Source of the DNA: CALMSM01 sp964534095
GTDB taxonomy: Bacteria; Patescibacteriota; Saccharimonadia; Saccharimonadales; CALMSM01
Length of the DNA: 33,702 bases
NCBI GenBank assembly: GCA_964534095.1
Contig: CAZHPF010000001.1
Location: 1-33,702 of the forward strand
Direction of reading: 5' to 3'
Shown here one piece after another: positions 13,979 through 22,597 of this stretch. The position numbers and the translations under genes were made by a program. Under the pieces are notes generated by a model. That model did no database searches, was not told where the DNA came from, and was given only the letters and a program-made list of their open reading frames with translations. Position 1 is the stretch's first letter, and every line of letters starts with the position of its first letter.

Positions 13979-16171
13979 ATGCGACTGACGGTATCTCACC
14001 CTATACGAGTAGCAACCTTATCTATACTGCTGTGCATTGGCATAATGTCACTACGGACAGGTAGCGCTAGCGCTGGAGCCATTGCCAACGATGTCAGTTC
14101 GGTTGCCCCTACGGCCGTAGCCAATGAAATTGAGAATCGATGCGTTAATTATGGGTGGAACGTAGTCCAACTTTCATGGGTATCGCCTCAAGGTGAACCA
14201 CGAACCACTACTGCTACGGTTAACGCAGGAGCTACCTCTGTAGCTTTACAATTAAATTACGTTAGTTATCGCTGCAAAGCTAATTCGCCGGCAAATTACT
14301 ACACAGTGACAGGACACTCCAAAATTACTGGCACCAGCCCTAGCATCGCAGCCCTCAATGGTAACGTAAGTGACATTCCTTACGTAAGTATTTCTACTAC
14401 AGGGAAACGTTCGGGAGTCGTAAAAACCTTTAATTATTCCCGACCCGGTGGCTTCAATAGCAGCATGAACATTAGCATTACCACCTATTCGCGAGGTGTG
14501 TTGACACAGGCCAATCCGACACGATATAAATGCGCCCTGGTTAATGTCTCTAACCCTAACACTACCGGACCTTATAATTTTGATCCATGCGAACAATCTA
14601 CCTCTGTGTTTACCATACGAGTAAATGTTAATAATAATAAGCCGACAATTGCGTTTGATGCGACCTGCTCGCGAATCGCTTATTACGTTGGAGACGCCGA
14701 CGATGACCTTTACGATGTGCGCATCATTATTGATGGTGAAGATAAACACGTTGAACAAGATCAGGCACCGAATGAACGCTTTGAGTCTAGCTTAACGCAA
14801 TATAAGGATTTTGGAGCTCATCAGATTAGTATTCGCGTGAGAAGTGACGGAGGACATGTTATTACCACAGGCGAGAAAGACATAGTAGGCTCTCCGTGCG
14901 CCACACCATCCTGTGAAGGCGTAACACTCCAGCCAAGTTCAGCGGCGGCCGGGCAATCGTTTGAAGTGAGGGCTACCTTTGATGCGAATATTGGAGCAGA
15001 GGGTAACGGCACACTATATAATGCCGTACTTAATTTGAGCGGGCCAGGAGCGATTACTGTCACTCCTACGAGTGGCGGACCCGGGAACTGGATAATAGAC
15101 GTTCCGCTTAGGTTAGTTGGTGGTGGTATTGGGCCTGGGGGAGGCGGCAACAGCGAGACAGCCATATGGACAGTGCAGTCAAATACAGCAGGCAATTATA
15201 CAGGGAATGTTGTGGTAACCGGTGGATTTAATTTAACCTGCCCAGTCGGTACCGTCGAGGTCGCCAACCATCCTTACCTGCGGGTGTGGCGAGGTGATGT
15301 GGTGGCTGGGTGTACACCGCCAAGTGTGAGTCCTTGGTACCCTACTAATACCGCAGGATCCGGCAAGATACAGGCATGGAACAATGATGCAGTGGGCGCT
15401 GGTGCCGGTACTGATGTGGCGGCGCAGGCCTTGGGAGTAATTGACGGATTTAGCAGTGGCCAGCGAAGTACGATGACAGTAGATGACTACCTAACCTTTG
15501 CCAATACCGGGTCTGGATGGGGTGGTAGTTTCGGAAGCGGACTCTGCGCCTCCGATTACTACAGTGGCGCACCAGCAACGAGTGGCAGTATTTCCTCGGC
15601 TAATCTTTCTAGCTTGGCTTCTGGTACATATTCTTACACTGGAGGGACGATAAGCGGGGCAACTATTGGAGCCGGGAAACACCTTACTATCTACGTAAAT
15701 GGAAACCTCACGATTACCAATGATATCACCTTCGGCAGTACAACAAATTGGTCAAGCGTTACCCAGATACCATCTTTAAAACTTATCGTCAGAGGTGATA
15801 TTAACATAAGTAATCCTGTGAATAACCTTAGCGGCACCTATATTGCTCAGCCTAGTGGCACTACCACGGGCGGTACTATATACACATGCACGAATGGTGC
15901 CACCCCGTACTCGGACACTGTTTCTAGCCGAACCGCTCTCATTAATAACTGCACTGACACCCTAACGGTATATGGATCTTTCGTAGCGCGCACTGTACGG
16001 TTCTTGCGTCTGAGCGGAAATGTCATTACGGCTAATAAGGCTGACGCAGTTGCTCAAGGTACAGCTGCTGAGAAGTTTATTTATAGTCCAGAGATCTGGC
16101 TTTCTGAAAGTGGCTCTAACGGTACCGCTGATGTATATGACTCTATTACTTCTCTGCCGCCAATTTTCTAA
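13979..16171 (+). CDS. Large secreted surface protein (730 residues)
   Basis: A signal peptide (about 1-33, ending SASAG) leads a wholly extracellular beta-rich protein. Region about 35-300 carries several cysteines. Region about 310-425 has an Ig-like composition with Gly-rich loops (LVGGGIGPGGGGNS). The C-terminal third has repeated beta-turn strands such as GGTISGATIGAGKHLTIYVN and GDINIS, suggesting a beta-helix or polymer-like fold. The protein ends YDSITSLPPIF without an LPxTG motif or a terminal membrane helix. GAGGGAG precedes ATG 13979. Lying just before the pilus motor genes, it could be a pilus-linked adhesin (inference); no prepilin cleavage motif is present. Confidence 0.85.
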   Translation: MRLTVSHPIRVATLSILLCIGIMSLRTGSASAGAIANDVSSVAPTAVANEIENRCVNYGWNVVQLSWVSPQGEPRTTTATVNAGATSVALQLNYVSYRCKANSPANYYTVTGHSKITGTSPSIAALNGNVSDIPYVSISTTGKRSGVVKTFNYSRPGGFNSSMNISITTYSRGVLTQANPTRYKCALVNVSNPNTTGPYNFDPCEQSTSVFTIRVNVNNNKPTIAFDATCSRIAYYVGDADDDLYDVRIIIDGEDKHVEQDQAPNERFESSLTQYKDFGAHQISIRVRSDGGHVITTGEKDIVGSPCATPSCEGVTLQPSSAAAGQSFEVRATFDANIGAEGNGTLYNAVLNLSGPGAITVTPTSGGPGNWIIDVPLRLVGGGIGPGGGGNSETAIWTVQSNTAGNYTGNVVVTGGFNLTCPVGTVEVANHPYLRVWRGDVVAGCTPPSVSPWYPTNTAGSGKIQAWNNDAVGAGAGTDVAAQALGVIDGFSSGQRSTMTVDDYLTFANTGSGWGGSFGSGLCASDYYSGAPATSGSISSANLSSLASGTYSYTGGTISGATIGAGKHLTIYVNGNLTITNDITFGSTTNWSSVTQIPSLKLIVRGDINISNPVNNLSGTYIAQPSGTTTGGTIYTCTNGATPYSDTVSSRTALINNCTDTLTVYGSFVARTVRFLRLSGNVITANKADAVAQGTAAEKFIYSPEIWLSESGSNGTADVYDSITSLPPIF

Positions 16172-16200
16172 CGTACTGTAATTATTGAGGTAAGGATCCG

Positions 16201-16266
16201 ATGAGCGGTAATAACTACCAAAAGGCTTATGTTTATTCTATACTAGGAGCAAATGAGAATATCTGA
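16201..16266 (+). CDS. Possible 21-codon leader ORF overlapping the pilB start
   Basis: ATG 16201 has AAGGA 5 nt upstream and opens a 21-codon frame ending TGA at 16264-16266, 14 nt into pilB in another frame. The peptide (MSGNNYQKAYVYSILGANENI) has no recognisable feature. The good ribosome site and the overlap suggest possible translational coupling with pilB, but chance is not excluded. Confidence 0.3.
   Translation: MSGNNYQKAYVYSILGANENI
16239..16249 (+). promoter_or_regulatory. -10-like hexamer and ribosome site of pilB
   Basis: TATACT (16239-16244) is followed at once by AGGAG (16245-16249), 3 nt before ATG 16253. The ribosome site decides the pilB start. The hexamer is too close to be a normal promoter for a transcript that keeps this site. 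Confidence 0.4.
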
Positions 16267-18064
16267 TGCGCTAGTAGAGAAGCTATTGCTTGACAGTGGT
16301 TCGACAACTGCCGAACAGCTTAAAAACGTCCGTGAACAAAACCAGGACGAAAAAAAGCCCCTACAAGACCTAGTGGTACAAGCCAACCTGGTGTCTGAAA
16401 AAGACCTCACTAAACTCTATGCCATCGAAATAGACGTGCCGTTCGTAGAACTCAAACCGCAGGATATCAAGCACGACATCCTGCGCAAGATACCAGAACG
16501 AATCGCTCGCCAGTACAATGCTGTCATGTATGACGTCGTCGAAGACGGCACGCACATGATTGCTATGGCCGATCCGGACGATATCCAAGCTATCAGTTTC
16601 CTTAAAAAACAGCTTGGCGAACATATTACTGTATCAGTGGCGACCCGCTCTAACATTGCGGCGGCACTTGATCAGTATCGAGGCAACATTGGTAGCGAAC
16701 TGACAAAAGTAATTACTTCTGATGACAAACCGGATGAAGAAGAAGAGGAAATTAGCGAAGAAGACCTGGCAGAAGACTCGCCAGTTGCCCAAACGGTTAA
16801 CCTGCTTATTGAGTACGCTATCCGTTCGGGAGCCAGTGATATCCATATTGAGCCGAGGGAAACATATATCAGCATACGCTACCGCGTAGACGGCGTACTG
16901 CGTGAAGCAAATAAGCTTCCTAAAAAAGTGCATGGTGCGCTGGTGTCACGCATTAAAATCCTTAGCAATCTGAAGATCGACGAACGCCGCGCTCCACAGG
17001 ATGGCCGCTTTAAAATTGAAGTTAACGGGCAGACATATGCACTACGCGTATCAACGCTTCCTATTACTGAGGGCGAAAAAGTAGTAATGCGCGTACTGAA
17101 CGAATCAGCTAAAGCCGCAAGCCTGGAAGAACTGGGGTATTGGGGCATCAGCTTGGAAAGTATCAACAAAGCTATTAAGCAGCCTCACGGTATGATTCTT
17201 GTTACCGGCCCAACAGGATCGGGCAAATCAACCAGTTTGTTCAGTGTGTTGAGCTTGCTTAATAAACCAACTATTAATATAAGCACTGTCGAAGATCCGG
17301 TTGAGTACAGAATCCCGGGCGCCAACCAAGTACAGCTCAACCCGAAAGCCGGCATGACATTTGCCAGTGGCCTGCGTGCACTTATGCGTCAAGACCCGAA
17401 CGTGATTATGGTCGGCGAGATTCGCGACGGTGAAACCGCCGATATTGGCGTACAGGCAGCACTTACCGGACATTTAGTCTTTGCCACGCTCCATACAAAC
17501 AACGCCGCAACGTGTCTGCCCCGCCTACTGGATATGGGTATCGAGCCATTCCTCATTGCTAGTACGGTTCGGGCAGTCGTAGGACAACGGTTGGTTCGTA
17601 AATTGTGCGTTGATTGCCGTGAAACGTTTAAGCCGGATTCGGCTATACTCGGTGAGATATCAAGTATATTCAGTATTGACGAGCCGGCCATTATGAAACA
17701 AATCCACTTTCTGGAAAAACAGGCTCTAGATGGCGGTATCGGCACGTCATCTGCAGGCAAAAGCAAAGTTGATACCAGCAAGCTCTCCAGTTCAGAGACT
17801 GCCATCACGACCCTTTATCGGCCTCATGACGGCGGCTGCAGTTCATGTGGCCACACTGGCTATCGCGGACGTGTTGGTATCTATGAAGTGCTTAGCAATT
17901 CAAGTGAGATCCAGAAGCAAATTATGGGCGGTGGTACCAGCGAGGACATCCAAAACACCGCTATAAAAAATGGTATGATCACCATGCAGTTGGACGGTTT
18001 TATTAAAGCACTCCGCGGGCAAACCTCTATAGAAGAAATTGTCCGTGTAACTACCGAGAAATAA
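16253..18064 (+). CDS. pilB: Type IV pilus assembly ATPase PilB (GspE family)
   Basis: 603 residues. The N-terminal MshEN-like domain (about 1-140) and an acidic linker (about 157-175, DDKPDEEEEE) precede the ATPase: Walker A GPTGSGKST at about 319-327, Walker B MVGEIRD at about 386-392 and the His box GHLVFATLHTN at about 406-416. Two zinc-binding pairs, CVDC (452/455) and CSSC (529/532), are in place, separated by a longer-than-usual Ser-rich insertion. PilB powers pilus extension. It starts an apparent operon with pilC, 3 nt apart. No pilT retraction ATPase is in the window. Confidence 0.96.
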   Translation: MRISDALVEKLLLDSGSTTAEQLKNVREQNQDEKKPLQDLVVQANLVSEKDLTKLYAIEIDVPFVELKPQDIKHDILRKIPERIARQYNAVMYDVVEDGTHMIAMADPDDIQAISFLKKQLGEHITVSVATRSNIAAALDQYRGNIGSELTKVITSDDKPDEEEEEISEEDLAEDSPVAQTVNLLIEYAIRSGASDIHIEPRETYISIRYRVDGVLREANKLPKKVHGALVSRIKILSNLKIDERRAPQDGRFKIEVNGQTYALRVSTLPITEGEKVVMRVLNESAKAASLEELGYWGISLESINKAIKQPHGMILVTGPTGSGKSTSLFSVLSLLNKPTINISTVEDPVEYRIPGANQVQLNPKAGMTFASGLRALMRQDPNVIMVGEIRDGETADIGVQAALTGHLVFATLHTNNAATCLPRLLDMGIEPFLIASTVRAVVGQRLVRKLCVDCRETFKPDSAILGEISSIFSIDEPAIMKQIHFLEKQALDGGIGTSSAGKSKVDTSKLSSSETAITTLYRPHDGGCSSCGHTGYRGRVGIYEVLSNSSEIQKQIMGGGTSEDIQNTAIKNGMITMQLDGFIKALRGQTSIEEIVRVTTEK

Positions 18065-18067
18065 CTT

Positions 18068-19282
18068 ATGAACTTCACGTATACTGCTACCAATAGCGTA
18101 GGGAAAACCACCAAAGGACAAATCGAAGGCGCGGATCGCGAAAGTGTTATCCAGGCTTTGCACAAACAAGGCCTACACCCAATGGTAATTAAACCCGTGG
18201 GCGGGGGCGGTAAAGCTTCCAGTAAGTTCGGTAAAAAAGTAAAATCCAAAGAAATCGTTATCTTTACCCGTCAACTTTCTACCATGATATCTGCTGGTGT
18301 TCCGCTGGTGCGCTCCCTTGCTACTATGCAGACGCAAACGGAAAGCAAAAATTTTAAGGCAGTCATTGCTCAAGTGACAAAGGATATTGAAGGCGGCGCC
18401 CCGCTTGGCGACAGCCTTGCTAAATATCCGCGGGTTTTTTCGGAGGTATACGTGAACATGGTTCGTGCCGGTGAGGCGGGTGGTATCCTAGATGACATCC
18501 TCAAGCGTCTTGCCTCCCAAGTCGAGCAAGACGCCATGATGCGCAAAAAGATTAAAAGCGCCATGATGTACCCTATGGTCATTTTTACGATTACCATTTT
18601 GGCATTTTTTGGCATTATGATCTTCGTCATACCAAAAATTGCTACCATTTTGACTGACCTGGGTGGTCCTGATGCCCAACTCCCTATCTATACACGCGTC
18701 CTCTTGGGTATTAGTGCATTTATGCAGCACAATATCATCCTTATGGTAGTTGTGCTGGGTGGGCTGGGATACATTATTCGCCGCTATTTGCGCACACCTA
18801 AAGGTAAATATAATCTGCACTCGCTGCTGCTTCGGATACCTGTCGTTAAAGGTATTATTATGAAAGTTGCGATTGCCCGCTTCGCCCGAACATTTGCCTC
18901 GCTCATGACGGCTGGCGTAAGCGTGTTGACCGCACTACAAGTTACAGGCGGCGCTATCGGCAACAAAGTGATTGAGGAAGAACTGCGTGCTGCCGCTATA
19001 GAGGTCAAAAACGGTAAGCAGCTCAGTGAGCCATTGTCGGCTAGCAAGCATTTTCCGCCTATCGTTAGCCAGATGCTTGCCATCGGCGAAGAAACAGGCC
19101 AAATCGATACCATACTGGTAAAAGTTGCCGGCTTTTACGAGGAGGAGGTAGAGACTGTCATAGACGGACTGAGTGCACTTATCGAACCGCTGATGATTGT
19201 CGTGTTAGGTAGCTTGGTTGGAATTATTGCCGCCAGTGTCATGGGGCCGATTGCAAGCCTTAGCAAAAACATAGGTGGATAA
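18068..19282 (+). CDS. pilC: Type IV pilus inner-membrane platform protein PilC
   Basis: 404 residues with two T2SSF domains (about 70-195 and 275-400). The first starts FTRQLSTMISAGVPLVRSL and the second ARTFASLMTAGVSVLTAL, the standard duplicated motif. Three or four membrane helices are at about 170-195, 218-240 and 375-398. PilC turns with PilB to feed pilin into the pilus. The N-terminus (MNFTYTATNSVGKTTKGQIE) is typical of the family. It is coupled to pilB with no separate ribosome site. Confidence 0.96.
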   Translation: MNFTYTATNSVGKTTKGQIEGADRESVIQALHKQGLHPMVIKPVGGGGKASSKFGKKVKSKEIVIFTRQLSTMISAGVPLVRSLATMQTQTESKNFKAVIAQVTKDIEGGAPLGDSLAKYPRVFSEVYVNMVRAGEAGGILDDILKRLASQVEQDAMMRKKIKSAMMYPMVIFTITILAFFGIMIFVIPKIATILTDLGGPDAQLPIYTRVLLGISAFMQHNIILMVVVLGGLGYIIRRYLRTPKGKYNLHSLLLRIPVVKGIIMKVAIARFARTFASLMTAGVSVLTALQVTGGAIGNKVIEEELRAAAIEVKNGKQLSEPLSASKHFPPIVSQMLAIGEETGQIDTILVKVAGFYEEEVETVIDGLSALIEPLMIVVLGSLVGIIAASVMGPIASLSKNIGG

Positions 19283-19342
19283 AGATTGCCACGCACGAAG
19301 ATGTGTAGAAGAAAACTAACCCATTCTATGCTATAGTTTAGG

Positions 19343-19361
19343 AAAGCGCTTTTGCTTTTTT
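19343..19361 (+). terminator. Weak hairpin plus T-run between pilC and pilM
   Basis: AAAGC (19343-19347) and GCTTT (19354-19358) can pair around a 6-nt loop and run into TTT. The stem is only 5 bp, so this is at most an attenuator that lowers read-through into pilM. A TGCTATAGT element lies just upstream. Confidence 0.25.
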
Positions 19362-19372
19362 AAGTAGTGGGC

Positions 19373-20431
19373 ATGAACAATAATTTTTATCAAGACAAAC
19401 CAATATTTGGACTAGATGTCGGATTTTCTAGTGTGAAAGTTATGCAGCTTGAACACCGCAAGCATGGTATTCAAGTGCTTGGGTATGGCACGACCCGTTT
19501 TGAGCCTGGCGCTATTGAAGATGGCGTCTTGGTAAAACCTGAGATTATCGCCAAAGATGTTCAGGCACTGTTCAGAGAACGCCTCGTCGGCAAAATCAAC
19601 ACTCGGCGCGTGGTTCTGTCTATCCCGGCTGCACGCACATTTACTCGTACGTTCAAACTGCCAAAGCTCTCTTCCCAGGATCTTGCTGAAGCAATCCGAC
19701 TGGAGACCGAAGAGTATACACCGCTACCCATCGAAGATATGTACGTTGATTATTCCGTCACAAACACGACAGAAAAAGAACAAGAGGTGTTGGTGGTTGC
19801 AGTGCCGAAAAAGCTTGTGCAGTCGTATGTCACACTCAGCAATTTACTGGGTCTCGAAACCGTTGCTGTAGAAACAACCATCAACGGTGCGTGCCGGCTG
19901 TTTGCTCATACCGACATCAACAAAACCCCTACAGTGCTGATAGATTTAGGATCGCAATCGTCCGATATCACCGTATATGATGATGGCATCATTGTAACGT
20001 CCACCGTTGTAGGCGGCGGAGATAGCTTTTCTGAAGCAATTGCAAAGAAGCTGAATGTAACCCACAAAGAAGCTCATCTTATCAAAACACGCTACGGGCT
20101 TGGGGTCAGCAAAAAACAAAAAGAAATTATTGAATCGCTTGACCCCACTATTTTGCAGCTTACTAAAGAAGTAAAGCGGATGGTTCGCTACTACGAAGAA
20201 CGTTCCGGGATAGGACGTAAAATTGATCAGGTTGTTACCATGGGTGGTGGAGCCAATATGCCGGGACTAGCCGACCAACTCACTAATGCTCTTCGCTTGC
20301 CGGTTCGTATTTGCGACCCTTGGCAAGAAGTTGAGTTTCATAAGCTACAACCACCTACCACAAGCGAGAAGTCGATGTATGTCACCGCCTTTGGCATGGC
20401 ACTTATTAACCCCAGGGGGATATTCAAATGA
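19373..20431 (+). CDS. pilM: Type IV pilus actin-like protein PilM
   Basis: 352 residues from ATG 19373; a GTG two codons earlier is less likely. The ASKHA phosphate motifs are visible: IFGLDVGFSSVKV at about 9-21, VLIDLGSQSSDITV (phosphate 2) near the middle and TMGGGANMPG (adenosine) near about 300. PilM is cytoplasmic and binds the PilN N-terminus, linking the motor to the membrane complex. Its stop overlaps the pilN start (ATGA). A 90-nt gap separates it from pilC. Confidence 0.95.
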   Translation: MNNNFYQDKPIFGLDVGFSSVKVMQLEHRKHGIQVLGYGTTRFEPGAIEDGVLVKPEIIAKDVQALFRERLVGKINTRRVVLSIPAARTFTRTFKLPKLSSQDLAEAIRLETEEYTPLPIEDMYVDYSVTNTTEKEQEVLVVAVPKKLVQSYVTLSNLLGLETVAVETTINGACRLFAHTDINKTPTVLIDLGSQSSDITVYDDGIIVTSTVVGGGDSFSEAIAKKLNVTHKEAHLIKTRYGLGVSKKQKEIIESLDPTILQLTKEVKRMVRYYEERSGIGRKIDQVVTMGGGANMPGLADQLTNALRLPVRICDPWQEVEFHKLQPPTTSEKSMYVTAFGMALINPRGIFK

Positions 20432-21033
20432 TTAATCTCCTGCCGCCAGAGGTTAAACAGAATATTACCTATGCAAGGCGCAACACAAGTTTGCGCAGCT
20501 GGTTGTTTGCTTTACTGGCAGCGACTGTTTGCCTATGCGCTGTGATCGGATTTGGGCAACTGTACTTGCAACATTCGATTGATAACTATGCAGCTCAGCT
20601 AGCAACGGGACAGCAGCAACTTAAAGAACAGCACCTCGAAGAAACTCAACAAGAGATTGAAACGGTTTCCGGCAATCTCAAGCTGGTAGTACAGGTATTA
20701 TCGCGCGCTATCCTGTTTTCGAAGCTCCTAAGTCAGGTCGGCTCAACCATACCTAGCGGCTCAGTCCTCACCAATCTCAGTATCAGTAATAAAGTCCAGG
20801 GCGGCATTGACTTGTCTTTTTCTTCTACTGATTACCAAACGGGAACGCAGGTTCAGTTGAACCTAGCAGACCCCGACAACAAGATTTTCGAAAAGGCAGA
20901 CCTTATCAATATTCAGTGTGAAAAAGCTCCGGCTACACCTACCAAATATCCCTGCACTATTCAGATTCGAGCCTTATTTGCTAAAAACAACTCTTTTACG
21001 TTTATCAATAACTCCAGTGGAGCGGCACAATGA
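20428..21033 (+). CDS. pilN: Type IV pilus assembly protein PilN
   Basis: 201 residues. The N-terminal cytoplasmic motif MINLLPPEVK, which binds PilM, is intact. A membrane helix (about 24-46) is followed by a coiled-coil-rich stretch (about 55-85, Gln/Glu-rich) and a beta/alpha extracellular domain. The start overlaps pilM and the stop overlaps the pilO-like gene (ATGA), indicating stoichiometric coupling. The C-terminal domain has two cysteines (in NIQCEKA and KYPCTIQ) that may be disulfide-bonded, an addition outside the general family pattern. Confidence 0.9.
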   Translation: MINLLPPEVKQNITYARRNTSLRSWLFALLAATVCLCAVIGFGQLYLQHSIDNYAAQLATGQQQLKEQHLEETQQEIETVSGNLKLVVQVLSRAILFSKLLSQVGSTIPSGSVLTNLSISNKVQGGIDLSFSSTDYQTGTQVQLNLADPDNKIFEKADLINIQCEKAPATPTKYPCTIQIRALFAKNNSFTFINNSSGAAQ

Positions 21034-21671
21034 CCAGTAAAAAAGTGTTTGTTGTCATGGTTGTCAGCGTTATCTTCGCCTCAGTGGTTCTTGTGGCTAC
21101 TGTCGTCCTAGGAGACCAGCTCCTCCAGAAACAGTCACGTAAATTAACTGACCTTAAAGTACAGAATGCGGTGGTGGACTCCCAGCAAACCGCGCTCAAC
21201 AAAGCCAAAAAAGATATTGCTGTCTATACCAACCTCAACGATATTGCCAAACAGATTGTTCCGCAAGACAAAGACCAGGCTCGTGCCGTTCGTGAGATCA
21301 TAAGTATCGCCAACGAATCTGGTGTGAATGTCACTGGCGTGACATTCCCTGCTTCGAACTTGGGGCAAGCACCACCGCCAGCCGTCAAATCAGATGACAG
21401 CGATGCTACAACCACACCTACCCCAGTTGTTACCCCTCCGCCATCTCAAGTAAAGCCAGTTGAAGGGATTAGCGGTGTATACCAGCTTGAGCTCACCATT
21501 AGCACGGACGCAACCAAACCTATTACTTATCTGCAGCTTGTTGATTTTCTGGGACGACTCGAACAAAATAGACGCACAGCACAGATAATTAACTTAACGA
21601 TCCAGCCAGATCAGCTTGACAGAAACCTTTTAACGTTCGGCCTTCAATTAACCATCTACATTAAGCCATGA
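21030..21671 (+). CDS. pilO: Type IV pilus assembly protein, PilO-like
   Basis: 213 residues. A short cytoplasmic start, one membrane helix (about 7-28), a helical region (about 30-95) and a C-terminal ferredoxin-like half (from about 145, GVYQLELTIS and YLQLVDFLGRLEQN) match PilO. A Pro/Thr-rich insertion (about 110-145) separates the halves. Position after pilN supports the call; sequence similarity to classical PilO is low. It is coupled on both sides by ATGA overlaps. Confidence 0.8.
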   Translation: MTSKKVFVVMVVSVIFASVVLVATVVLGDQLLQKQSRKLTDLKVQNAVVDSQQTALNKAKKDIAVYTNLNDIAKQIVPQDKDQARAVREIISIANESGVNVTGVTFPASNLGQAPPPAVKSDDSDATTTPTPVVTPPPSQVKPVEGISGVYQLELTISTDATKPITYLQLVDFLGRLEQNRRTAQIINLTIQPDQLDRNLLTFGLQLTIYIKP

Positions 21672-21967
21672 AAAAGTCACAAACTCCACTGAAAGAACAA
21701 CTAAAACCGGTACTTAACTTTATAGTCCGGTACAAGAAATTTTTGTTTGTTATTACTGTTTTGTTACTGGTAACGTTCCTGGTGTATCGAATTAATCAAT
21801 TTTCTAACACTACACCCAGCGAGTCGACTATTGACGAGCAGCTACAAACAGTCGCATTGCCAAAATTCGATCCGCATGTTTTGGAAAGTATTCAAAAATT
21901 GCAAAATCAAAACGTTGAGGTTCGTTCACTATTTGACCAAGCCCGTAACAATCCGTTCAACGAATAA
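21668..21967 (+). CDS. Small membrane protein at the end of the pilus operon
   Basis: 99 residues. A basic start, one membrane helix (about 23-44, KFLFVITVLLLVTFLVYRI) and a short extracellular tail rich in Gln/Asn/Glu make up the protein. The ATGA overlap with pilO places it firmly in the operon, where PilP normally stands, but it lacks a lipobox and the PilP beta-domain. I do not recognise its family. It converges with the PH-domain gene with only one base between the stop codons. Confidence 0.8.
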   Translation: MKKSQTPLKEQLKPVLNFIVRYKKFLFVITVLLLVTFLVYRINQFSNTTPSESTIDEQLQTVALPKFDPHVLESIQKLQNQNVEVRSLFDQARNNPFNE

Positions 21968-21968
21968 C

Positions 21969-22580
21969 TTAGTTACCGTAGAGCTTTAGGTTTTCTTCGT
22001 GGGCTCCTACGATTATTCGAGAGACTTCATAGGGGTTAGGCACGTAAGTAAATAAATAGTTTTGCTGCTCTCCGGCTGTTTCTACGACCAATGTGCCGTA
22101 GTTGAACCAGTGGGCAAATATGCCTCGTTGTTGCACCGAGACGTCTTGGACATCGCCAATACTTAGCTGGGATACTTTTCGGTTAAACAAACTTAGGTAC
22201 TTGAGCTGGGCAAGTTTTTCGGTCGTAACGTAGATGACATTGTTTTTATACAATATAGCTGTAATGAAAGTGCCTCCGAGCGTCAGTAGCCCAAATATCA
22301 GTCCAAACACAATAAGCAAGCTACTAAAACCATTATTTGCCTCTTGACCGGCTATACCAAGGGTATCGATATTAAGTGCCAGAATAATTGGTACAACTGT
22401 TACTACCAACGTGATAAAAAACCCGGTGAGCTCAATTAAAAATAATCCGAATGGGTGTTTACGCACATCCATGAGCATCTGCTCGTTATCATCAAACTCA
22501 ATCATGCCAAAGAACTTTTTGCCCAGTGGACTCAACCGCTTGTGAGCTTCTTGTCGATGTTCTTCGCTAGCCGGCTTCAT
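21969..22580 (-). CDS. Membrane protein with bacterial PH domain
   Basis: 203 residues. Two hydrophobic segments (about 45-68 and 84-110) are followed by a beta-rich bacterial PH (bPH2-like) domain: NNVIYVTTEKLAQLKYLSLFNRKVSQLSIGDVQDVSV and YGTLVVETAGEQQNYLFTYV, cut here for length. Such proteins sit in the membrane with the PH domain inside. Function is unknown. It follows ruvB by 9 nt but also has an extended -10 of its own. Confidence 0.8.
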   Translation of the reverse strand: MKPASEEHRQEAHKRLSPLGKKFFGMIEFDDNEQMLMDVRKHPFGLFLIELTGFFITLVVTVVPIILALNIDTLGIAGQEANNGFSSLLIVFGLIFGLLTLGGTFITAILYKNNVIYVTTEKLAQLKYLSLFNRKVSQLSIGDVQDVSVQQRGIFAHWFNYGTLVVETAGEQQNYLFTYVPNPYEVSRIIVGAHEENLKLYGN

Positions 22581-22588
22581 ATCGCTGT

Positions 22589-22597
22589 ATTATACCA
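22589..22597 (-). promoter_or_regulatory. Extended -10 overlapping the ruvB stop, upstream of the PH gene
   Basis: TG-G-TATAAT on the minus strand; the hexamer (22594-22589) includes the ruvB TAA and ends 8 nt before ATG 22580, with no ribosome site between. It fits a nearly leaderless transcript. Confidence 0.45.

Noticed and set aside
14252..14758. 168-codon frame antisense to the 730-residue surface protein
   Set aside because: The sense gene is continuous with a signal peptide and ribosome site; the antisense product has unlikely composition and no motif.
17389..17808. 139-codon frame antisense to pilB
   Set aside because: It lies wholly within the conserved PilB ATPase region and has no start signal.
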